A stretch of 64,000 bases of DNA, from assembly GCF_016865525.2 (NCBI RefSeq), contig NZ_CP075169.1, positions 2,728,337 to 2,792,336 of the forward strand. Direction: 5' to 3'. Below are positions 1-8,362 of this stretch, one piece after another. The notes beneath the pieces were generated by a model, which saw nothing but the letters and a program-made list of their open reading frames with translations, was not told where the DNA came from and did no database searches. Both the position numbers and the translations under genes were made by a program. Position 1 is the stretch's first letter. The number at the start of each line of letters is the position of its first letter. Source of the DNA: Sodalis ligni (lineage in GTDB: Bacteria > Pseudomonadota > Gammaproteobacteria > Enterobacterales > Enterobacteriaceae).

Positions 1-618
1 CTGGACAAACTGGCGGCTTGGGGCGCGATTGTGCATGTCGTGGGCAACCTCTGGGACGAGGCCAATGTCAATGCGCTGGCCTACGCCAAGGAGCATCAGT
101 GCGCCTATTTTCATCCTTTCGCCGATCCGGCGGTGATTGCCGGTCAGGGTACCCTGGGCCTTGAAATTCTGGAACAGCTGCCGGAGCTGGATGTGATTTT
201 GGTGGCGATAGGCGGCGGCGGGTTGATATCCGGCATCTCGGCGGCGTTGAAAAGCCTGAAACCCTCGGTGCGTATTATCGGTATTGAACCGGAGGGTTCG
301 CCCACCCTCTATGCCAGCCTGCAGGCGGGTGATGTCGTCAGCTTACCGGCGGTGACCACAAAAGTGGCCACCATGGCCTGCGGCCGTACCGATGCGCGAG
401 TGTTTGAACAGGTCCGCCAAGCGGTAGATGAGGTAGTGCTGGTCTCCGATGAGGAGATGCTGGCGGCTGCGCGCTGGTTATGGTTTGAGTTCGGCCTGGC
501 GGCGGATCTCAGCGGCGCTGCGGCGGCGGCGGCGCTGCGTTCAGGCAGGGTTCGTCTCGCCGCCGGCGCCAAGGCCTGCGCCCTGGTGTGCGGCGCGGGC
601 AAAGACGCGCTGGTTTAG
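1..618 (+). CDS. Threonine dehydratase-like PLP enzyme, 3' part only
   Basis: The reading frame is open from base 1, so the gene begins upstream of the window; about 205 codons are present. The glycine-rich phosphate-binding loop (IGGGGLISG, around base 208-234) and the following IGIEPEGSPTL stretch are typical of fold-type II PLP enzymes of the threonine/serine ammonia-lyase group, which turn hydroxy amino acids into 2-oxo acids and ammonia in the cytoplasm. The PLP lysine lies outside the window. The C-terminal part is short, with no ACT regulatory domain, as in catabolic TdcB-like enzymes. Its stop overlaps the stop of the convergent aminotransferase gene by a few bases. Serine racemase or a related lyase cannot be excluded. 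Confidence 0.85.
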   Translation: MDKLAAWGAIVHVVGNLWDEANVNALAYAKEHQCAYFHPFADPAVIAGQGTLGLEILEQLPELDVILVAIGGGGLISGISAALKSLKPSVRIIGIEPEGSPTLYASLQAGDVVSLPAVTTKVATMACGRTDARVFEQVRQAVDEVVLVSDEEMLAAARWLWFEFGLAADLSGAAAAAALRSGRVRLAAGAKACALVCGAGKDALV

Positions 619-1868
619 CCGGTAACGGCCCGGTTGTGGCACCGGCCGCCGGCGGCCAAAAAGGTCCGGAAACGCTCCACTCCCAGCTCGAGCCTATCCA
701 GCGAGCTGGCAAAGCACCAGCGAATACAGCCTTCGCCGGCGGGACCGAAAGCGCTGCCCGGCGCCAGCCCCAAACCGGCCTCGGCCACCAGCGCCTTACA
801 CAGCGCGAGGCTGTCCTTGAGACCTTCCACCCGGAAAAACAGGTACATGGCGCCTTCCGGCAGGGGCGTTTCGATCCCCGGCAGTTCCCGCAGTTTACCA
901 TACAGAAAATCCCGTGACGCCTGGAAGCGCGCCACTGTATCACGCAGTGCGCTTTCCCCCTGGTTGACCGCCACTACCCCCGCCTTCTGAATAAATCCCG
1001 GTGCGCAACTGCTGTTATATTCAATCAATTTCCCCAGTTCATGAATCAGCGCGTCCGGGGCCACTATCCATCCCAGCCGCCAGCCGGTCATCATCCAGCT
1101 TTTGGAGAAGCTGTTAATGACCACCAGCCGGTCTTCGGCATCGGCGATGTCCAGAAAAGAGGGCGCGCACCGGTCCGGCAAACCGTTAAACAGAATGCGG
1201 CCGTATACCTCGTCGGACACTATCCAAATGCCGTATTTCCGGCAATGCGCAAGCACGATTTTTTGCTGGGAGGCGGGCATCACCCAGCCGCTGGGATTAT
1301 TCGGCGAGTTGATCACCAGCGCTCGACAGTCCGGCGTCAGAGCCGTCAGCAGGATATCGGTATCAAGGTGCCAGCGGGAAATGCCGTCCGCGTCATGGCA
1401 TAGCGCCAGCGGCACTTCTTCCACCCGCGCGCCGAGAATTTTCGGGATCTCCACCAGGTTCGGCCATACCGGCGTCACCACCACTACCCGATCACCGGGA
1501 TTATACAGCGACTGTGCCGCCAGCATCAGCGCTGAAACGCCGGAAGAGGTGACGGCTATTCGGCTGTCGGCCACCGGCCGGTGCCAGGAGGAAAGGTAGC
1601 GCGACAGCGCTTCCCGCAGCGCCGGCTCACCCAGATTCGGGGTATAGAAGGTATCTCCCGCCGCCAGGGACGCCTGTGCGGCGGCGCAGATAAAGTCCGG
1701 CGTCGGGCGGTCCGGCTCGCCGAACCAGAACGGCAGAATATCGCTTCTGCCGATACCGGCATTGGCCACCTCGCGAATGGAGGAGAAGCGCAAATCCCGT
1801 ACGCTGTCCCTGGCCTGCGGAGCGCTGCGGGCATCACGGGACGGCAGAATGTCTTTTTGCCTGGACAT
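615..1868 (-). CDS. Class I/II pyridoxal-phosphate aminotransferase
   Basis: The 417-residue protein has the fold-type I aminotransferase layout: INSPNNPSG at about 186-194, VSDEVY with the PLP-ring aspartate near 219, and the Schiff-base lysine in SFSKSWMMTGWR near 256. Members move an amino group from an amino acid to a 2-oxo acid such as 2-oxoglutarate. The substrate cannot be read from the sequence; the family includes aspartate, aromatic and alanine aminotransferases. The gene is convergent with the threonine-dehydratase-like gene, and the two stop codons overlap. The chosen ATG has a CAAGG stretch upstream. An N-terminal extension of about 25 residues precedes the usual start of the domain. 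Confidence 0.88.
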   Translation of the reverse strand: MSRQKDILPSRDARSAPQARDSVRDLRFSSIREVANAGIGRSDILPFWFGEPDRPTPDFICAAAQASLAAGDTFYTPNLGEPALREALSRYLSSWHRPVADSRIAVTSSGVSALMLAAQSLYNPGDRVVVVTPVWPNLVEIPKILGARVEEVPLALCHDADGISRWHLDTDILLTALTPDCRALVINSPNNPSGWVMPASQQKIVLAHCRKYGIWIVSDEVYGRILFNGLPDRCAPSFLDIADAEDRLVVINSFSKSWMMTGWRLGWIVAPDALIHELGKLIEYNSSCAPGFIQKAGVVAVNQGESALRDTVARFQASRDFLYGKLRELPGIETPLPEGAMYLFFRVEGLKDSLALCKALVAEAGLGLAPGSAFGPAGEGCIRWCFASSLDRLELGVERFRTFLAAGGRCHNRAVTG

Positions 1869-2055
1869 AAATTTGCCTTGTACATGGGAAAACAGCGGAG
1901 AGTGATCGGTGTCACGGGTTAAAGCAGATTATCAATGATTAGCTTAAAAATCACTATGACAGTAAGCTTCAGCGCCCCTTTTGAACTCGATGACCTGTAC
2001 ATCAATTATGAGCAGTAGATCACAGATTTACCGTTGGGAGGCAAGATAGCATTAG

Positions 2056-2069
2056 GGTAATCGATTACC
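2056..2069. promoter_or_regulatory. LacI-family operator, copy 1 (GGTAATCGATTACC)
   Basis: A perfect 14-bp palindrome with a central CG, the usual shape of a LacI/GalR operator, 13 bp before the start codon of the LacI-family gene. Copy 2 lies in front of the dehydratase gene in inverted orientation, and the identity extends to 20 bp when the flanks are included. Its place next to the regulator suggests autoregulation. Confidence 0.8.
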
Positions 2070-2082
2070 AAAACTCATCATC

Positions 2083-3105
2083 ATGAAAAAACCTACGGCA
2101 ATACGCGACGTGGCCCTGGCGGCGGGGGTCTCTACCGCCACCATATCCCGTTATATGAACGGCAAATTCCATAAGATGGGCGCCGATACCCGGCTGAGAA
2201 TTGAAAAGACCATTAAATCAATGGGCTATATGCCGAACGATGTGGCGCGCAGCCTGAGAAGCACCAAAAGCAATACTATCGCGGTCATCCTGTCGGATAT
2301 CCTCAATCCGTATTCCATTGCGATTTTGCAGGGTATTGAAGAAACCTGCGCCGAGTTTGGCTATACCATTTTTGTTTGTAATTCCAATGAGTCGTCCGCG
2401 AAAGAAAAGGAATTTATAGAAATGATGATGGCGAAACGGGTTGATGGATTCGTCATCAATACCAGCGGCGGCAATGATGAACTGATTGCCGGTCTCGCGC
2501 ACGAAATGCCGGTTGTTCTGGTGGGACGAAAGATAAGCACAGGAATGATAAATTCCGTTGCGGTGAATAATGTCCAAGGGGTTTCCCTGGCCGTCGGGCA
2601 TTTATTGGCGCGGGGCTGTTCCGCCCTGGCGCTGCTGAGCCCGCGGATTGACCATGTCAGCCCCAGAATTGAACGCGTGGAGGCCTTTCGCGCCCTGGCA
2701 TCGCAGGAAGAGATGCAGGGTATAGCCAGCGGGATTCATATTATCGATAAGATCGCCGTTGAACCCGTTACGGAGTTGCTTGGCAACCTTATTCGCCAAA
2801 ACCGGTCCCCGGCAAGAATGGGCCTTATTGCCGCCAACGGCATGCTGTCCCTGGCGGTACTGAAGGCCGCAAAATCCCTGGATTATGAAATTCCGCGGGA
2901 TTTTCTCTTTATAGGTTTCGATGATACCGAATGGGCTTCGGTGGCTAATCCCAGCCTGACGGTCATCGCGCAGCCGACCTATGAAATCGGCGCCACCGCG
3001 GCGAAGCGGCTGCTGGCCGGTTTAGGGCAAGACGCGGAGCATTCCCAAGGGGAATCCCTCGAGCTTCCCGTTAAATTGATAATGCGAAATTCGACGTTGA
3101 TTTAA
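2083..3105 (+). CDS. LacI/GalR-family transcriptional regulator
   Basis: The 340-residue protein starts with a LacI helix-turn-helix and hinge (AIRDVALAAGVSTATISRY near 6-24, then ARSLRSTKSNTIAVI) followed by a periplasmic-binding-protein-like effector domain ending in the usual FDDTEWA and LTVIAQPTYEIG segments. Such proteins normally repress by binding palindromes and release DNA on binding a sugar or sugar-acid ligand. Two identical palindromes, one before this gene and one before the dehydratase gene 57 bp downstream, are the obvious targets. The linked dehydratase and ACS-family transporter suggest a sugar acid as ligand. That is inference; the ligand itself is unknown. Confidence 0.93.
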   Translation: MKKPTAIRDVALAAGVSTATISRYMNGKFHKMGADTRLRIEKTIKSMGYMPNDVARSLRSTKSNTIAVILSDILNPYSIAILQGIEETCAEFGYTIFVCNSNESSAKEKEFIEMMMAKRVDGFVINTSGGNDELIAGLAHEMPVVLVGRKISTGMINSVAVNNVQGVSLAVGHLLARGCSALALLSPRIDHVSPRIERVEAFRALASQEEMQGIASGIHIIDKIAVEPVTELLGNLIRQNRSPARMGLIAANGMLSLAVLKAAKSLDYEIPRDFLFIGFDDTEWASVANPSLTVIAQPTYEIGATAAKRLLAGLGQDAEHSQGESLELPVKLIMRNSTLI

Positions 3106-3126
3106 TCCCTTTTTTTTCTATGTTTT

Positions 3127-3140
3127 GGTAATCGATTACC
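3127..3140. promoter_or_regulatory. LacI-family operator, copy 2 (GGTAATCGATTACC)
   Basis: Identical 14-bp palindrome to copy 1, located 22 bp before the dehydratase start and just after the regulator's stop. The four T bases on its left mirror the four A bases on the right of copy 1. It probably controls the dehydratase-transporter transcript. Confidence 0.8.
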
Positions 3141-3161
3141 CGCAATGCAGGAGAAATCTAT

Positions 3162-4283
3162 ATGCGTATCAAAGAGATTAAAACGCACGTTATCGTGCAG
3201 AAATTGGAAACCCAGTTCGGCATGTCTCAATGGCTATGGGATACGCGCGGCAGTTGCCTGGTGGAAATCATCACCGACGACGGTGTGATCGGCTGGGGGG
3301 AGTGTTTCGGTCCGGCGAAGGCCAATGCCGCATTGATCCATGAGCTGTATGCGCCGCTGGTAATCGGCCAGGATCCGTTGCTGCGGGCCTCTATTTGGGA
3401 AGATTTATATAATCACACCCGGGAATTCGGCCGCAAAGGCATTGCGATTTCCGCCATATCCGGCATCGATATCGCCTTATGGGATATCTTCGGCAAGGTG
3501 ATGGGGCAGCCTATCGCGAGATTGCTGGGGGGGAATACCGCGGTCCCCATCAAGGCCTACGCATCTTCTTTTTATTATGCCGCCGGCGATCGCGACACGT
3601 TGGAAAAAGACGCCGAGGCCTCTGTGGCCCAGGGCTTTGAGGCGTTCAAAATGAAGGTAGGGGGCATGACCCTACAACAGGATGCGGCGAGAGTCGCCAA
3701 AGTGCGCAGCCTTATCGGCCCAGGCGCTGGTCTGGCGGTGGACGCCAACCGTGCCTACACCGTCCGTGAGGCCATCCGATTCGGCAAAATGATTGAAGAA
3801 TACGATATTTCATGGTTTGAAGAGCCGGTGCTGCCGGACGATTTCCAGGGCTATCGGGAAGTCAGGACCGCGCTGGACATGCGCATCGCCGGCGGCGAGT
3901 CGGAATTTGCCCGCTTTGGCTTCCGGCCCTTTTTGCAGCAGGGCTGCGTGGATATTGTCCAACCGGATGTCGCTGCCTGCGGCGGTCTGGGGGAGGCGCT
4001 GAATATCGCCATGATGGCGACGGCCTTTGGCGTCGACTGTTTTCCCCATCTCTGGGGGTCGGCGATTTCTCTGGCGGCGACGCTGCACCTGATTTCCGCC
4101 ATCCCGGTGGCGGTACCTTCCCTGGTGAGGGAACGTCCGCTGCTTGAGCTCGATCGGGCGCCGAATATCATTCGTGAACAATTATCCGATTTGGTGATTG
4201 GCCCGTTGTTCCCGGTGCCGGATAAACCCGGGCTGGGAATTGATATCGATACGGATCTCATACGGCATTTAGAAATGAAATAA
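3162..4283 (+). CDS. Mandelate racemase/muconate lactonizing enzyme family dehydratase
   Basis: The 373-residue protein is an enolase-superfamily enzyme. The catalytic KxK motif (K163, K165 in KMKVGG), the metal ligands D194 (VDANRAY), E220 (WFEEP) and E246 (GES), and the D269/H296 pair place it in the mandelate racemase subgroup. Most bacterial members of this subgroup are acid-sugar dehydratases that remove water from an aldonate or aldarate to give a 2-keto-3-deoxy acid. A GGAG-type ribosome site precedes the ATG. The neighbouring LacI operator and ACS-type MFS gene support sugar-acid catabolism. The particular sugar acid cannot be named from sequence, and racemase activity remains possible. 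Confidence 0.88.
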   Translation: MRIKEIKTHVIVQKLETQFGMSQWLWDTRGSCLVEIITDDGVIGWGECFGPAKANAALIHELYAPLVIGQDPLLRASIWEDLYNHTREFGRKGIAISAISGIDIALWDIFGKVMGQPIARLLGGNTAVPIKAYASSFYYAAGDRDTLEKDAEASVAQGFEAFKMKVGGMTLQQDAARVAKVRSLIGPGAGLAVDANRAYTVREAIRFGKMIEEYDISWFEEPVLPDDFQGYREVRTALDMRIAGGESEFARFGFRPFLQQGCVDIVQPDVAACGGLGEALNIAMMATAFGVDCFPHLWGSAISLAATLHLISAIPVAVPSLVRERPLLELDRAPNIIREQLSDLVIGPLFPVPDKPGLGIDIDTDLIRHLEMK

Positions 4284-4326
4284 GGCTGATGCCGCTTACC
4301 CTACTGCGGTACAAACCCTACAAAGA

Positions 4327-5543
4327 ATGGAATATGACATGAGTAATTCAAAATGGTACCGTATCGGCGTGACGCTGATGATAGGTTTATTTATCGCCTA
4401 TCTTGATCGATCGAATCTCTCCATCGGACTGCCGGGCATGGAGCGGGATCTGGGCTTTTCCGGTGCGGGCACCAAAAGCCTGGCATTGACCGGCTTTCTT
4501 ATCGGTTACGCCCTATCCAACTTTTTCGGCGGGTTTCTTACCTATAAGCTCAATCCCAAAACAACGATTATCAGCATGGTATTAATCTGGTCGCTGGCCC
4601 AGGTATTTACCGCCTGGGTCACCACGCCGACCCTGCTGATTATCTATCGGATTATTTTGGGCATAGCTGAAGGTATTTATTGGCCACAGCAGTTTCGTTT
4701 TGCCCGAGCCTGGTTTACCAAAGATGAAATTACCCGAGGCACCAATCTCATTCAATTCTATGGCCAATTTCTGGCACTGGCCATCGGCTTTCTGGTCCTC
4801 ACGCCCATTTACGATCTCTTGGGCTGGCAATGGCTATTTTATATCACCGGCGGCCTGGGTATTTTATCGTGGTGCCTTTATTTTGATTTTTCTTAAAACG
4901 TCTCCGGACGGCGCCGGCAATACCGCCACGGAGGAAGTGCGGCCCGCGGAAAAGCTCACCTTTGCGTCTTTAGGCGGTTATCCTTTCCTGTTGCTGGTAT
5001 TTAGCTATTTTGCCAACGGCATGCTTTTTGGGTATTACGCTGTTTATCCCCATGCTGGTGACGTCGCTGGGGTTCACCGGATTATGGCAGGGATTCGCCA
5101 GTTCTTTGCCTTATATGCTGGCGATTATATTGGCTATCCCGATGTCCTATATCAGCGATCGCAGCCAGAAGCGGGGCCTCATAGCGGCATCGGGCCTGGT
5201 GGTGGCCGGGGTGTTGCTGGGGCTGCTGCCGATCATCGCTAATCCGGTGATGAAAATGGCGTTAATCACCTTGGCCATCGGCTATTTTACCAGCAGCTAT
5301 ACCACCAACATCTGGTCTATCATCACCTCCAGCGTCAAGCCGGCGGCGGTGGGACCGGCGGCCGGCGTGGTGAACGGTATCGGCGCGGGCGGCGGCGGCA
5401 CGGTAGCAGGTTTCGTCGTGGCCTATCTGTTTAAAGGCACCGGCTCATATCTGCCGGGATTCAGCATCATCGGCGCCATGGCGATATTGGGCGGGGTGGC
5501 GGTCTATGCTTACAGCCGAATCATCGCACGCCAAAGCCGCTGA
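4327..5543 (+). pseudogene. MFS transporter, ACS (anion:cation symporter) family, two frameshifts
   Basis: Three reading frames together encode one colinear major facilitator of about 405 residues. It opens with the ACS-family signature FIAYLDRSNLS and continues with GFLIGYALSNFFGG. Frame 1 runs to a stop at 4894. Coding continues in frame 2 (FILIFLKTSPDG) after one extra base near 4875-4879, and in frame 3 (ITLFIPMLVTSLGF) after one extra base in the T5/G3 run at 5025-5032. The family imports organic anions such as galactonate, glucarate or hexuronates with protons, which matches the dehydratase 43 bp upstream. The start could be 4327 or, equally plausible, the ATG at 4339 (MSNSKWYR). As written, the gene cannot make a full transporter unless the indels are sequencing errors. 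Confidence 0.85.
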
Positions 5544-5556
5544 CAAACGGCAATAA

Positions 5557-5574
5557 GCCCGGTTACCTCCGGGC
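5557..5574. terminator. Short GC hairpin between convergent genes
   Basis: A perfect 6-bp stem (GCCCGG / CCGGGC) with a 6-base loop lies 13 bases after the transporter remnant. There is no clear T run, so it is only a weak intrinsic terminator candidate. Confidence 0.35.
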
Positions 5575-5667
5575 CGCATTTAGACACGCAGTGCCGGTCA
5601 TGATTGGCCGGCCGAAAGGCCAGCCGTCATGGCGTAATATATCGGATTGACGGCGTTAAAACCCGAT

Positions 5668-6531
5668 TCACCTAGCAGCTTTCATATAAATAACCCGTTC
5701 TCCGGGCATGGTGAGATGGAATTTACTGCCGGGATAGCGTTGCAGCATATAATCGACAAAATGAGCGGGATTATCCGTATTATTGGGAAACATATCGTAA
5801 TGTATCGGCAATAAATAGTCGCTGCCGACACTGTTATATAAATCCGCCGCCTCTCGAAAAGTCATATTGGGTACGATGCCTCGTTTGAGCCTTGAATAAT
5901 CACCGCCGTTTATCGGCAAGGCCATCACGTCTGGTTTAAGCTGAATCAGCTCTTTTTCCAGCTCAGCGGTCACCAAGGTATCGCCGCTGTGATAAAACGA
6001 GAGACCGTCGGTTTCGATAAAATAGCCGATGAAACGATGGTGGCCTTGAGCGTTTTTTTCATATTCGCTGTGGGCGGAGGCAAGAGGCGTTATGGAGAAA
6101 TCGCCGATATGCAGCGTTTCATGGGTGACCGCCGGGGAAATAGCCTGCCGTAAAGAGGCGTATTTTGCAGCCACATCCCCCGCGTCGACGGAAGGGATAT
6201 AAATCGGTAGGCCAGGCCGATTATTTGCCGCCCGGCATAAGGTTTCCATGTCCATGTGATCGTCATGGAAATGCGTGACCAATAGGGCGTCCGCCTCCTG
6301 GATATCTTCCGGCTCAAGCACCGGGGGGAACTGTCGAATGAATTCCGTGCCGGGATGGTTTTTTTCAATGGCGCTGCTGAGATAGGGATCAATGACTATC
6401 ACATCGCCATGATGATTTTTAATGACCATGCCTGACTGGCCAAGGCTCCACAAGGCAAGGGTATTTTCGGGGAGATGAGTCCGTTCTATTTCTTGTTTGA
6501 TTATTAAGCGGTCTCTTATGTTAAATGCCAT
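5668..6531 (-). CDS. Metallo-beta-lactamase-fold hydrolase, UlaG-like
   Basis: The 287-residue protein has the MBL metal motif HFHDDHMD at 87-94, followed by later metal-ligand candidates in the GDTLV and HYDMF segments. Overall it resembles the UlaG lactonase branch, whose founding member opens L-ascorbate-6-phosphate lactone. It is shorter than UlaG (about 354 residues), and no ula genes are nearby, so the substrate is open. An AGAGG ribosome site precedes the ATG. It is convergent with the sugar-acid transporter remnant, and a lactonase would fit a pathway that handles sugar acids. It could equally be a general MBL hydrolase. Confidence 0.8.
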   Translation of the reverse strand: MAFNIRDRLIIKQEIERTHLPENTLALWSLGQSGMVIKNHHGDVIVIDPYLSSAIEKNHPGTEFIRQFPPVLEPEDIQEADALLVTHFHDDHMDMETLCRAANNRPGLPIYIPSVDAGDVAAKYASLRQAISPAVTHETLHIGDFSITPLASAHSEYEKNAQGHHRFIGYFIETDGLSFYHSGDTLVTAELEKELIQLKPDVMALPINGGDYSRLKRGIVPNMTFREAADLYNSVGSDYLLPIHYDMFPNNTDNPAHFVDYMLQRYPGSKFHLTMPGERVIYMKAAR

Positions 6532-6771
6532 GATAACCTCTGTCTTATTGGCTATGGGCCGCCATTGCCATTTCCGCGCCGTTTTCCTGGCGCACGTATA
6601 AACCAGCGGATGATTTATGGCGGCGCCTCAATTTAACATTGTAGTACAATGAAAATCACACTTTAGACAAATTATCTCCCCTGATGCTTTCTCATAAACT
6701 GCAACACACTTATCTGCCGCGCCGCTGCCTGACAAGCGTATGCTATGCCCCCATCGGAGGATAGCGGCAAC

Positions 6772-7581
6772 ATGAGCAAGAAAATCTTTTTACCGCTGGC
6801 GGTAGCGCTGGCGCTGGCGCTGGCGGGATGCGCGGGGCATCAGCGGGAAGCGGACAACGGGGTCAATGCCGACAGCACTACCCGGTATCGGATTGAACGG
6901 CTTATGGCCGGTCAAGGGACAAACGCCGCCGCAATGGATGAAGGGGAGGCGATCAAGGCCATTTCCGCCGAGTTCCTGGGCACGCCCTACACCGCCGGCA
7001 CCCTTGTCGGGTCGGATACCGTGCCGGAGCGGCTGGTCATCAATTTTAACGGCGTAGATTGTTTTACCTATCTCGATTATGTCTATGCCCTCAGCAAATC
7101 CGCCGACGCGGCGCAGTTTAGCGAGCATCTGCGGCAGACCCGCTATGTCGACGGCGACGTCAGCTACGGGCACCGGAAACAGTTTTTCACCGATTGGGCC
7201 CATTTGACGCCCCTGAACGCCACGGATGTGACCCGCGAGGTCAGTCCCAATGCGGTTACCGTCACCAAACATCTCAATCAAGCCGCCGGCGGGGGCAAAT
7301 ATTTCCCGTCCCTTGACGTGACGACGCGGGATATTGCCTATATACCGGCCAGGGCGGTAAATGCCGCCGTCATCCGTCGCCTGAAAAACGGGGATTTTAT
7401 CGGCATCTATACGCCTAAAGCCGGCATGGACGTCACCCATACCGGAATTTTTGTCATGACCGATGGCGGTCCTATGCTGCGCAACGCTTCTTCGCGCGCG
7501 GCCAACAGAAAAGTGGTGGATTCGCCTTTCCTGGCCTACGTCAAAAGAACGCCGGGTATTGTGGTGCTCAGGGGAATTTAG
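6772..7581 (+). CDS. DUF1460 (amidase-like, NlpC/P60-related) lipoprotein
   Basis: The protein of about 269 residues begins with a lipoprotein signal peptide (charged MSKK, an alanine/leucine core, lipobox LAGC with Cys about residue 19). The mature part has DUF1460 hallmarks: GVDCFTYLDYVYAL, with the presumed catalytic cysteine, and a late histidine in VTHTGIFV. The family is related to peptidoglycan endopeptidases and N-acetylmuramoyl-L-alanine amidases, so a role in cell-wall turnover at the inner or outer membrane is likely. The ATG at 6772 was preferred to one 27 bases upstream because GGAGG (6756-6760) is correctly spaced and the signal peptide starts there. Confidence 0.85.
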   Translation: MSKKIFLPLAVALALALAGCAGHQREADNGVNADSTTRYRIERLMAGQGTNAAAMDEGEAIKAISAEFLGTPYTAGTLVGSDTVPERLVINFNGVDCFTYLDYVYALSKSADAAQFSEHLRQTRYVDGDVSYGHRKQFFTDWAHLTPLNATDVTREVSPNAVTVTKHLNQAAGGGKYFPSLDVTTRDIAYIPARAVNAAVIRRLKNGDFIGIYTPKAGMDVTHTGIFVMTDGGPMLRNASSRAANRKVVDSPFLAYVKRTPGIVVLRGI

Positions 7582-7593
7582 GCTAAGAGACCG

Positions 7594-7622
7594 TGCCCGG
7601 CGCGGTACCCTGGGGCCGGGCA
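7594..7622. terminator. GC-rich hairpin after the DUF1460 gene
   Basis: An 8-bp stem (TGCCCGGC / GCCGGGCA) with a 13-base loop, 12 bases after the stop codon. The following bases are only mildly T-rich. Plausible transcription terminator. Confidence 0.45.
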
Positions 7623-7783
7623 TTCATCAGCCTGAGGTTGATAAAATCAGGCAAACATCCCGCAATAAGATGCATTCCATAATCCGCGGCTTCCTCCTAT
7701 ACCTTAATAACTTGCCCTGCCAATAGCGGAATAGAGGGTTTCGCGGGGTATCAGCGGCATGGGTGCGCTTGGGAGGCAATAAC

Positions 7784-8362
7784 GTGACGTCGCCGGGAAT
7801 CCTCATTGCCGCCGCGGGCTTGGGAAGCCGATATCTCGCCGCCGGCGGGCAGGGCCTTAAACTCGATCAGCCGGTAAGCGACGGCATTTCCGTCTTTCAG
7901 CAGACGCTGAAAAATGCCTGTGATTCAGGGTTGCCGGTGCATGTCGTGACCCGCTCTTCCTCTGCGTCCATCCAGGCCCATTGCCGCTTTTCAGGCGTCC
8001 CCTATATCTGCCGGGATACCCGCTGCCTCGGCGAGACCATCGCGGAAGGCGTCAGGCATAACGCCGGCTGGGACGGCTGGCTCATCCAGTTGGCCGATAT
8101 GCCCTTCGTGCCGGTGGGAATATACCGGCTGGTGGCGGATGCGCTGGAACAGCATGTTTCCGCCCGGCCTTTTTACCAGCGGCTGCCGGGGCATCCGGTG
8201 GGGTTTGCCCGACAGGCGAAAGCGGACCTGCTGCGGTTGCGTTATGCCGAAGGCGCTTCATCTGTGCTCATGCGCTATCCGCCTTATAAAATCCCCGTGA
8301 TGGACCGGGGAGTGATTCAAGACATCGATTTGCCGTTGCCACCTATCCGGAATAATGACTGA
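7784..8362 (+). CDS. MobA/MocA-like molybdenum cofactor nucleotidyltransferase
   Basis: The N-terminus (ILIAAAGLGSRY, then GLKL) is the nucleotide-binding loop of the MobA-like NTP-transferase family, and LIQLADMPFVP is its metal-binding aspartate segment. In molybdenum hydroxylase systems the MocA branch attaches CMP to molybdopterin to make the MCD cofactor. The protein is about 192 residues if the GTG at 7784 is the start. That choice is supported by GGGAGG seven bases upstream; a GTG at 7763 is also in frame but has no good ribosome site. The stop overlaps the XdhC start (TGATG), so translation is probably coupled. The pairing with XdhC strongly supports a cofactor role. Several catalytic positions differ from MobA, so the exact nucleotide is inferred. 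Confidence 0.8.
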   Translation: MTSPGILIAAAGLGSRYLAAGGQGLKLDQPVSDGISVFQQTLKNACDSGLPVHVVTRSSSASIQAHCRFSGVPYICRDTRCLGETIAEGVRHNAGWDGWLIQLADMPFVPVGIYRLVADALEQHVSARPFYQRLPGHPVGFARQAKADLLRLRYAEGASSVLMRYPPYKIPVMDRGVIQDIDLPLPPIRNND

